Shown here in pieces: positions 1 through 5,044 of a DNA stretch of 9,584 nucleotides (the first letter of the stretch is position 1; the number at the start of each line of letters is the position of its first letter). Position numbers and translations under genes: made by a program. The stretch comes from Rubrobacter sp. (lineage in GTDB: Bacteria > Actinomycetota > Rubrobacteria > Rubrobacterales > Rubrobacteraceae). The stretch lies in assembly GCA_016781725.1 (NCBI GenBank), contig JADDPU010000574.1, positions 1 through 9,584 on the forward strand, written 5' to 3'. Below the pieces are notes generated by a model. It was given only the letters and a program-made list of their open reading frames with translations. It did no database searches and had not been told where the DNA came from.

Positions 1-119
1 CTTCTACGAGGTTCGGTGAATAGAGCAACGAAGCGACGAGGCAGCCCCTTAGGGTAGGCGCACGCCCTCAGATACCAGCGGCGCGAGTCTCTGGACACCG
101 TAGCTCTCCAACAGAAACC
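1..119. other. Flank downstream of the TetR gene, no gene seen
   Basis: This is the 3' side of the TetR-family gene up to the window edge. I see no tRNA-like fold, no ORF with a ribosome binding site, and no hairpin followed by a T tract on either strand. A short GGCG-CA-CGCC inverted repeat near 57-66 is too small to call a terminator. A plus-strand gene could end inside the first 20 bases, but that cannot be supported from so little sequence. Confidence 0.4.
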
Positions 120-713
120 CTAGTCGCGCATCGAGCTTCTCACCATGCCCACCATCAGCTCGATCGCCTCTTCGTCGGTTAGGCCCTGCTCGCGCACCAG
201 GGAGCGCCAGGTCCAGAAGTCCAGAGCGTGACCGAGCGCCGCCAGCAGCCTCTTGAGCCGCTGGTCCTCCGCCCCCCAGCCGGCGACGAGGGCGTACCTC
301 GCTCGGTCCCAGTGCCGTAGGTAGGGGACAGTAACCTCCATAGTAGGAGTGTGTATCTGCGCGTCGCGCAGGACCTTGGTCATCATCGGCTCGGTGCGGC
401 GGTGGTAGGCGTAGGTCTCCTTAAGCGCCCTCCTGAGGCGATCCTCAGGGTCGGGGATCCGGGTCCACGGATCCACATCGGGCACGGGGTTCTGCGCCTC
501 GTAGTAGGACGAGCAAGCGGAGAGCACGGCGCGCTCATCGGGAAAGTGCCTGTATACGGTGAGCCGCTGCACACCCGCCCGCTCGGCTATAGCGCTGATG
601 GTGGTATTAGCGGGGCCAAGAGCTTGGTGCAACTCGACAGTCGCCTCGGTGATCCGCCGCCGCGTCTCCTCCTGGCGCCGGGCGCGCCGCTTCATCTCGT
701 ACTTGCGCGCCAT
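120..713 (-). CDS. TetR/AcrR-family transcriptional regulator
   Basis: A one-component DNA-binding repressor of 197 residues, a normal length for TetR proteins. The N-terminal basic stretch (residues 1-20) leads into the conserved TetR helix-turn-helix at about 21-65. Its hallmark segment, AIAERAGVQRLTVYRHFPDE (41-60), is the part that contacts the operator. Residues 75-197 are the helical ligand-binding and dimerisation domain; these diverge widely in the family, so the ligand cannot be read from sequence. The ATG at 713 is preceded by GGGAGG about 10 bases upstream (724-729). The gene is divergent from a cupin gene across an AT-rich, palindrome-containing spacer. The usual TetR logic therefore predicts that it represses that gene and possibly itself. 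Family assignment is firm; target and ligand are inferred or unknown. Confidence 0.93.
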   Translation of the reverse strand: MARKYEMKRRARRQEETRRRITEATVELHQALGPANTTISAIAERAGVQRLTVYRHFPDERAVLSACSSYYEAQNPVPDVDPWTRIPDPEDRLRRALKETYAYHRRTEPMMTKVLRDAQIHTPTMEVTVPYLRHWDRARYALVAGWGAEDQRLKRLLAALGHALDFWTWRSLVREQGLTDEEAIELMVGMVRSSMRD

Positions 714-740
714 ATCTCAAAGACCTCCCAGACATTTTAT

Positions 741-756
741 TAAACAATTTCGTTTA
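741..756. promoter_or_regulatory. Inverted repeat, candidate TetR operator O1
   Basis: TAAAC-AATTTC-GTTTA is a perfect 5+5 base inverted repeat in the AT-rich spacer, close to the TetR gene. Its left arm plus the next three bases (TAAACAAT, 741-748) recurs as the exact reverse complement ATTGTTTA at 806-813. This suggests a repeated half-site. Its position, 28 bases upstream of the TetR start codon, would suit autoregulation. Binding is inferred only. Confidence 0.4.
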
Positions 757-762
757 TTGATA

Positions 763-791
763 TTGACAGAAGCCTCCTGCTGCTCTATTGT
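763..791 (+). promoter_or_regulatory. Sigma-A-type promoter for the cupin gene
   Basis: A perfect -35 hexamer TTGACA (763-768) is separated by 17 bases from a -10-like TATTGT (786-791), within an AT-rich island in an otherwise GC-rich window. Transcription would start near 797-799, leaving a leader of about 138 bases before the GTG start at 936. The -10 sits inside the palindrome at 785-797, so a bound repressor would block RNA polymerase. Confidence 0.6.
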
Positions 792-797
792 AAATAG
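785..797. promoter_or_regulatory. Palindrome over the -10 box, candidate operator O2
   Basis: CTATT-GTA-AATAG is a perfect 5+3+5 palindrome that covers the predicted -10 and reaches the predicted start of transcription. An overlapping imperfect palindrome, TGTAAATAGTATACA (789-803, five of seven pairs match), extends it downstream. Position over the promoter core and a divergent TetR gene make this the best operator candidate in the window. The link to the TetR protein is inferred. Confidence 0.5.
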
Positions 798-832
798 TAT
801 ACACCATTGTTTAGTGTTTTGGGAAGGAGGAG

Positions 833-874
833 ATGCGGCAGACGCGACTGACCAGGACCGCAGGGCAAAGGTAG
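833..874 (+). CDS. Possible 13-residue leader peptide before the cupin gene
   Basis: A short ORF, ATG at 833 to TAG at 872-874, would encode MRQTRLTRTAGQR. It follows a near-perfect Shine-Dalgarno, GGGAAGGAGG (821-830). The spacing of only 2-4 bases to the ATG is tighter than ideal. It lies in the predicted leader of the cupin mRNA and stops 4 bases before another in-frame upstream ATG (879) of the cupin frame. The peptide is basic and resembles nothing I recognise. It may be a translated leader that affects downstream expression, or simply a fortuitous ORF beside a purine-rich stretch. Confidence 0.25.
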   Translation: MRQTRLTRTAGQR

Positions 875-935
875 GGTTATGGGCGGCTCGTGGTGGAGCA
901 CAGGGGTCGCCCCCAAGGTATCGGAAGGAGAGAAC

Positions 936-1388
936 GTGATTAGTGCACAGATCGGCGAGCTGGAGTTGCTGGAGGGTTGGTACGAGGACGACCCAACGAT
1001 GCGGGTCAGGTTCAACTTTCCCTTCTTTGTGGGAAGCGGAACCAAGAACACGGCGGTCGTCTACTTCGAGCTCGAGCCGGGTCACAGGCTCGGGACCCAC
1101 ACCGATAGCGCTGAGGAGGTGCTCCTGATCCTCCAAGGAGAGGCCGAGGCTACGGTGGGGGATGAGTCGGGCCGAGTCTCTGCGGGAGAATTGGCGCTCG
1201 TCCCGGCTATGGTGCCGCACGCCTTGCGCAACGTGGGAGACGAAACGGTGCGGGTGGTAGGGTTCTTCTCGAGCAACGTGGTGGCGTCCACTTTCGACCG
1301 GCCGATAATGCCTTTGGGCCAACGAGTCGTGGGCACCCCGCCGGTCCTTGCGGAGGAAGAGGTCGCCTCCGGGGACGCCCGCGCCTGA
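936..1388 (+). CDS. Small single-domain cupin protein
   Basis: A 150-residue beta-barrel protein of the cupin_2 type. The first cupin motif is G-x5-H-x-D-x3-E-x6-G, with H55, D57 and E61. The second is G-x5-P-x4-H-x3-N, with P90, H95 and N99. The usual second histidine of the HxH pair is aspartate, and the usual glycine of the second motif is methionine, so metal binding, if any, would use a His/Asp/Glu/His set. The start is GTG 936 because GGAAGGAG (923-930) lies 5 bases upstream. The frame is open back to an ATG at 879, but the extra 19 residues (rich in W, S and G) have no site in front and do not look like a cupin N-terminus. Substrate and reaction are unknown. It is the only plus-strand gene here and is probably controlled by the divergent TetR repressor. 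Confidence 0.85.
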   Translation: MISAQIGELELLEGWYEDDPTMRVRFNFPFFVGSGTKNTAVVYFELEPGHRLGTHTDSAEEVLLILQGEAEATVGDESGRVSAGELALVPAMVPHALRNVGDETVRVVGFFSSNVVASTFDRPIMPLGQRVVGTPPVLAEEEVASGDARA

Positions 1389-1414
1389 GCCAAACCGACC
1401 GCACGAAAGACCAC

Positions 1415-1451
1415 CGGGGGCCGGGAGCCGAGACTCTCCGGCCCTCCTCTT
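1415..1451 (+). terminator. GC-rich hairpin after the cupin gene
   Basis: A stem made of GGGGGCCGGGAG (1416-1427) and CTCTCCGGCCCTCC (1434-1447), with a 6-base CCGAGA loop and one bulged T, starts 27 bases after the cupin stop. It is followed only by a weak pyrimidine run (CTCTTATGCTT). It is a plausible terminator or 3' stabiliser. Because the stem is symmetric it could also act on transcripts arriving from the convergent sirtuin operon. Confidence 0.5.
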
Positions 1452-1637
1452 ATGCTTGGGAGCGGCGCGAAGTTCGGAGAATTCCCCTTCCACGCGCTCG
1501 GGTGAATAAGGGCAAGAAGGAGCAAGATCCGTAGGACCCCAGCCCTGACCTTCGTGGTCGGTTAAGCTACTCCCTTGGGTTCGGATCGTGGCTGCACCCG
1601 CTCTTCGAGCCTCACCAACCACCTGCCGACCGCCGCC
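1452..1637. other. Convergent intergenic region, no gene seen
   Basis: This stretch lies between the 3' end of the cupin gene and the 3' end of the sirtuin operon. I see no ORF with a ribosome binding site and protein-like composition, no RNA gene and no mobile-element ends. A small hairpin, CTGACC-TTCGT-GGTCGG (1545-1561, six pairs including one G-T), could help terminate plus-strand transcription but lacks a clear T tract. Confidence 0.4.
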
Positions 1638-1754
1638 TCAAACACCAGCCGACGGAGCGTTGCCCGCCATGCAGAGCACCGCCCCGAGCACGGCGTGGAT
1701 GGCTGCCTCAGCCCGGCGCGGAAGCCCCTCATCGGCGTCTCCCGCGGAGCCCCG
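1638..1754 (-). other. In-frame open extension beyond the sirtuin stop
   Basis: Directly after the sirtuin TGA (1757-1755), the same minus-strand frame stays open for 38 codons until TGA at 1640-1638. It reads like protein, for example LPRRAEAAIHAVLGAVLCMAGN, with mostly G or C at third positions. It could be a former C-terminal tail cut off by a stop, a rarely used readthrough tail (the stop is TGA followed by C), or chance in GC-rich DNA. Chance remains quite possible over so short a length. Confidence 0.25.
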
Positions 1755-2489
1755 TCACACGAAGGCCGCCCCCACCAGTGCCGGCAGGATCTTGCCCGCT
1801 TCCCCCCGTACGACGTGGGTGGCGTAGGGGGTCAACGGCGTCTCGTTAGGATTGATCTCCACCAGCCTTGCCCCGTTCTCCAGTGCCTCGAAGGGCAACG
1901 CAGCAGCCGGGTAGACGAGCGAGGAGGTCCCCACCGACAGGAAGAGATCACACGCGCCAGCGGCCTCTGAGGCCACTCTTGACACTTCGGTAGGCAACGC
2001 CTCCCCGAACCACACCACGTCGGGCCGCAGCGGAGCGCCGCAGTTCGGGCAGGGAGGCGGCGCTTCGCCTGGGGCGTAGTCTTCGACCACCGTCGCCTCC
2101 AGGGAGCACCGCGAGCGGAGGATGTTGCCGTGCAGCTCCGTTACGTACTCGCTGCCGGCCTTCTGGTGTAGCCCGTCCACGTTCTGCGTGATGAGCGTGA
2201 AGGCGGGGAGCCGACGCTCCAACTGCGCGAGCGCCAGGTGGCCAGGGTTTGGTTCGGCCCGCTCGACGAGTCCGCGGCGCCACTCGTACCAATCCCAGAC
2301 CAGGCGGGGGTCCCTGGCGAAAGCTTCGGGGGTGGCGAGCTCAAGGGGGTCGAACCTCTCCCAGAGCCCTGTCTGGGCCTCGCGGAAGGTCGGGACACCG
2401 CTCTCGGCTGAGATGCCCGAGCCCGTGAGCGCGACGACGCGCCCCGCACCGCGCAGCGTGCCGAGGAGGTCGGGTGGGAGCTCCGGCAT
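1755..2489 (-). CDS. NAD-dependent protein deacylase, sirtuin class III (CobB/SIRT5 type)
   Basis: Removes acyl groups from protein lysines, using NAD+ and releasing nicotinamide and O-acyl-ADP-ribose. The 244 residues show the NAD site GSGISAESGVPTFR (23-36), TQNVDGLH (101-108), the catalytic H120 in ELHGN, the zinc segment (C128, C147, C150) and GTSSLVYPA (187-195). Y68 and R71 in WYEWR form the Y-x-x-R pair that in SIRT5 and E. coli CobB favours succinyl and other acidic acyl groups. The first zinc pair has only one cysteine (C128-S-L-E), a degeneration that CobB also shows. The gene is last in the rel operon, starting 9 bases after the hisS stop. No Shine-Dalgarno is visible (the gap reads GCCCTCCCC), so translation probably depends on ribosomes finishing hisS. 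Desuccinylase preference is inferred from the motif. Confidence 0.94.
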   Translation of the reverse strand: MPELPPDLLGTLRGAGRVVALTGSGISAESGVPTFREAQTGLWERFDPLELATPEAFARDPRLVWDWYEWRRGLVERAEPNPGHLALAQLERRLPAFTLITQNVDGLHQKAGSEYVTELHGNILRSRCSLEATVVEDYAPGEAPPPCPNCGAPLRPDVVWFGEALPTEVSRVASEAAGACDLFLSVGTSSLVYPAAALPFEALENGARLVEINPNETPLTPYATHVVRGEAGKILPALVGAAFV

Positions 2490-2498
2490 GGGGAGGGC

Positions 2499-3773
2499 TC
2501 AGGCGGCCACGGCCCGGAGCAACTCTTTCGCCCCCTCGGCGAGCGAGACCGCGCGCTCCTCGCCCGAGGACATGTCCCTCACCTTGCAGGTGCCTTGCGC
2601 GAGCTCGTCCTCCCCGATCACGACGGCGTAGGCCGCCCCCGAGCGGTCGGCCTGCTTGAACTGGCCCTTCGTGCCGCGCCCGGCGTAGTCGAGGTCACAG
2701 GAGATACCCTCTGCGCGCAGGGCGCCAGCCAGCCGCACGGCCAGCAGCCTGGCCTCCGGAGCCAGGGTGACGAAGAAGACGCCGAGGCTCACCTCCTCCT
2801 CGCGCGAGCCGGCGGCGAGGAGTATCCGCTCGACGCCCGTCCCGAAACCTATCCCGCCAAGGTCAGGGCCCCCGAGGTCGGGGATCAGGGAGTTGTAGCG
2901 GCCCCCGGCCCCGACCGTGTCCTGGGCCCCGAGCGCGCGGCTCTTGGCCTCGAAGACGGTCATGGTGTAGTAGTCGAGGCCGCGCACGAGGCCCTCGTCC
3001 ACCTCGTAGGGGACGCCGAGCGCCTCGAGGCCCCGGCTCACGGCCGAGAGGTGCGCCGAGGCGTCCGGGCTGAGGTAGCCGGTGATCTTCGGCGCCTCGG
3101 CCAGCACCGCCTGCGTGTTTTCGTCTTTGGAGTCGAAGGTACGCAAGGGGTTGCTCTCCAGGCGGGCGACGGAGTCGGGGTCGAGATCTGTTCGGTGCCT
3201 TTGCAGGTAGGCGCGCAGCTCGGGCACGTAGGCGCGCCGCGTCTGCGCGTCGCCTAAGTTGTTCAGGTAGACGATCTCGTCCTTCACGCCTACGGCCTGG
3301 TGGATGGAGTAGAGGAGCGAGATCACCTCGACGTCCACCAGCGGATCGGCTGTCCCAAGGGCCTCGACCCCGATCTGGGTGTGTTGCCGGTAGCGGCCCT
3401 TCTGCTGGCGCTCCTGGCGGAACATCGGTCCCGCGTAGAACAGCTTTACGGGCTGGGCCAGCTTGTAGAGGTTGTGCTCGATGTAGGCCCGCACCGCCCC
3501 CGGCGTGCCCTCGGGCCGCAAGGCCAGCTCTCTCTCACCCTTGTCCTGGAAGGTGAACATCTCTTTCTGGACCACTATGTCCGACGCCTCGCCCGCGGTC
3601 CTGGCGAAGAGCCGCGCCTCCTCGAAGATCGGTGTGCGGATCTCGCGGTAGTTGTAGCGGCGGAAGAGCTCCCGCGCCGTCTGCTCGACGAACGTCCACA
3701 GCTCGGGCCGCTCGTGCGGGTCGCGGCCGCCCGGGAATACGTCGTAGGTGCCCCTCGGTCCCCTGTACGCCAC
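2499..3773 (-). CDS. hisS: Histidine--tRNA ligase (HisRS)
   Basis: Charges tRNA-His with histidine in the cytoplasm. The 424-residue length is typical of the bacterial enzyme. Class II features in order: RGPRGTYDVFPG at the N-terminus (4-15), ALRPEGT (84-90), motif 2 FRQERQQKGRYRQH (118-131), the histidine-binding signature GLVRGLDYYTMTVFE (261-275), motif 3 GIGFGTGVERI (307-317) and the anticodon-binding domain (about 326-424). The start is GTG at 3773-3771, which shares its G with the TAG stop of the upstream hydrolase gene (TAGTG). This arrangement usually means translational coupling by re-initiation, and the upstream Shine-Dalgarno is weak. A rel - hydrolase - hisS order is common in Gram-positive bacteria. 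All key motifs are intact. Confidence 0.98.
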   Translation of the reverse strand: MAYRGPRGTYDVFPGGRDPHERPELWTFVEQTARELFRRYNYREIRTPIFEEARLFARTAGEASDIVVQKEMFTFQDKGERELALRPEGTPGAVRAYIEHNLYKLAQPVKLFYAGPMFRQERQQKGRYRQHTQIGVEALGTADPLVDVEVISLLYSIHQAVGVKDEIVYLNNLGDAQTRRAYVPELRAYLQRHRTDLDPDSVARLESNPLRTFDSKDENTQAVLAEAPKITGYLSPDASAHLSAVSRGLEALGVPYEVDEGLVRGLDYYTMTVFEAKSRALGAQDTVGAGGRYNSLIPDLGGPDLGGIGFGTGVERILLAAGSREEEVSLGVFFVTLAPEARLLAVRLAGALRAEGISCDLDYAGRGTKGQFKQADRSGAAYAVVIGEDELAQGTCKVRDMSSGEERAVSLAEGAKELLRAVAA

Positions 3774-4345
3774 TACAGACCCGGCGGCAGGTAGGGGTTC
3801 GTCTTAAGCTCTTCGGCCGCCACGAGCACGGGGCCGTGGCCGGGGTACAGTCGCGTAACCTCCTCCCAGAGCGGCATCACCCTGCGGATGGACTCCTCTA
3901 ACTCCTCCCAGGATGCGCCGGAGATATCCGTTCGCCCGACGCTACCGGGGAGGATGAGGTCCCCGACGATCTGGTCGTGGCCTACCACGAACGTTACGGA
4001 GCCGGGCGAGTGGCCAGGGGTGTGGAAGACCCTGATCCCGAGCCCCGCAAGGTCGAAAGCCTGCCCGTCCTCGAGCGGCTCGTAGTCGCGGACCTTCCCC
4101 TCGGCGTCGGCCGCATGCATGTAGACAGGGGCCCCCGTCTGGCGGCGCACCGCGTCGAGGGCGTTTACGTGGTCGGCATGCCCGTGGGTAATAAGGAGCG
4201 CGGCGACCGGCGCGCTGGTGGCGTCCAGTATCTTCTCGGGCTCGGCACCCGCGTCCACGATTATGTCACCTTCCGGGGCATGCACTACGTAAGAGTTGAC
4301 CTCGAAGCCGTTCATGGACAGGGTTACCTGCTCGATCTCGCTCAA
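3773..4345 (-). CDS. Metallo-beta-lactamase-fold hydrolase, glyoxalase II-like
   Basis: A 190-residue single-domain hydrolase of the GloB-like group that is often encoded between rel and hisS. The di-metal ligands are all present: H54, H56, D58 and H59 (THGHADHV), H112 (TPGHSPGS), D129 (GDLI) and H170 (YPGHGP). The C-terminal TNPYL is typical of this subgroup. The extra C-terminal domain of classical glyoxalase II is absent, so a thioester or other small-molecule hydrolase is likely but the substrate is not shown. The start is TTG at 4345-4343, chosen because AGGAGG (4355-4350) lies 4 bases upstream and the first strand (VTLSMNGFEVNSYVV) matches the family N-terminus. The alternative ATG at residue 11 would cut that strand. 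The TAG stop of the preceding MOSC gene supplies the first bases of this ribosome binding site. Its own stop overlaps the hisS start. Confidence 0.93.
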   Translation of the reverse strand: MSEIEQVTLSMNGFEVNSYVVHAPEGDIIVDAGAEPEKILDATSAPVAALLITHGHADHVNALDAVRRQTGAPVYMHAADAEGKVRDYEPLEDGQAFDLAGLGIRVFHTPGHSPGSVTFVVGHDQIVGDLILPGSVGRTDISGASWEELEESIRRVMPLWEEVTRLYPGHGPVLVAAEELKTNPYLPPGL

Positions 4346-4353
4346 AACCCCTC

Positions 4354-5025
4354 CTAAGATTCGACCGCCGCCGCGCCCTCGCGCCGCGCCAGGGCCCGCC
4401 TGAGCTTCCTCTCGTCGTCGGCCCTGGCCCGCACCGCTATCGGGGCGGCGAGGTGACGCCGCAGGGTGGCCTCATCGAGGTAAGGATCGAAGAAGTCACG
4501 GAAGATCTCCAGCGCCGGGACCCTCTCTCCCCTGTACGGCTCGAACGCCACCGGGTCACCCGCCCGTACCCGCCCTTCGCCGAGCACGCGGCAGTAGAGG
4601 CCCGGGCGTTCGGCCCGCCGGAACCTCTTGACGAAGCGGGGATCCCCCATCCTGGCGGCCAGGGTCGCGCACGGTATGCGGGGTGCGGTCACCCCGAGCA
4701 CGACCGCGCCGACGCGAAGCCGGTCCCCGATGCACACAGCGCCGCTCTCGAGCCCGGAGACTGTCAGGTTCTCGCCGAACGTCCCGGGCGGCAGGTCCCT
4801 TCCCACCTCTTCCGACCACCAGGCGTAGTCGGGCCCGCCGAAGACGTAGACAGCCTGGTCCACCCCGCCGTGGTTCTCAAGGTCGGAGATGGTGTCGCCA
4901 GCAACGCCGGCGCGCGTGACCGCGACCGGTCCGGCGACCGGACGCTTGAAGATGCCGGTCTTACCGGATTTGCCAGCGTACTCGATAGGCCGCTCGAGGC
5001 CCACGTTCACGCTCAGGAGGCGCAT
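4354..5025 (-). CDS. MOSC domain protein, YiiM type
   Basis: A 223-residue protein with the MOSC beta-barrel, related to the molybdenum-cofactor sulfurase C-terminus. Markers are GDTISDLENHGGVDQAVY (43-60), PGTFGENLTV (80-89) and the conserved cysteine C119 in APRIPCATL, which in the family carries sulfur or contacts the molybdenum centre. Residues about 165-215 match the three-helix domain that follows MOSC in YiiM, which in E. coli is linked to 6-N-hydroxylaminopurine detoxification. The ATG at 5025 was chosen: it gives the family-like start MRLLSVNVG and has GGAG 9 bases upstream. The frame is open to a TTG at 5058, but that start has no ribosome binding site and would overlap rel by 14 bases. 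It lies 19 bases after rel and 8 bases before the hydrolase gene. MOSC between rel and hisS is not an arrangement I know as standard. Confidence 0.9.
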   Translation of the reverse strand: MRLLSVNVGLERPIEYAGKSGKTGIFKRPVAGPVAVTRAGVAGDTISDLENHGGVDQAVYVFGGPDYAWWSEEVGRDLPPGTFGENLTVSGLESGAVCIGDRLRVGAVVLGVTAPRIPCATLAARMGDPRFVKRFRRAERPGLYCRVLGEGRVRAGDPVAFEPYRGERVPALEIFRDFFDPYLDEATLRRHLAAPIAVRARADDERKLRRALARREGAAAVES

Positions 5026-5044
5026 CTCGCCCGTCTCCGGCAAG

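Noticed and set aside
2..19. Possible 3' end of a plus-strand gene (frame reading FYEVR then TGA)
   Set aside because: Five codons at the window edge cannot be told from chance; sequence to the left is needed.
57..66. GGCG-CA-CGCC inverted repeat after the TetR gene as a terminator
   Set aside because: The stem is four pairs with a two-base loop and no T tract, which is expected by chance in GC-rich DNA.
714..835. A separate promoter for the TetR gene
   Set aside because: Several AT-rich -10-like words occur on the minus strand (such as TTTAAT at 744-739), but none has an acceptable -35 at 16-18 bases, so I could not place it.
1545..1561. Small hairpin with a TTCGT loop as a terminator
   Set aside because: The six-pair stem includes a G-T pair and has no T tract on either strand, and it is far from both stop codons.
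717..1622. Minus-strand 301-codon open frame across the cupin gene and the intergenic spacer
   Set aside because: It runs through the AT-rich promoter region and is antisense to a clear cupin with a strong ribosome binding site. The translated sequence is low in protein character.
1575..1970. Plus-strand open frames in the convergent gap running into the sirtuin gene
   Set aside because: They are Arg/Pro/Ser-rich, have no ribosome binding site, and overlap the 3' half of the sirtuin on the opposite strand.
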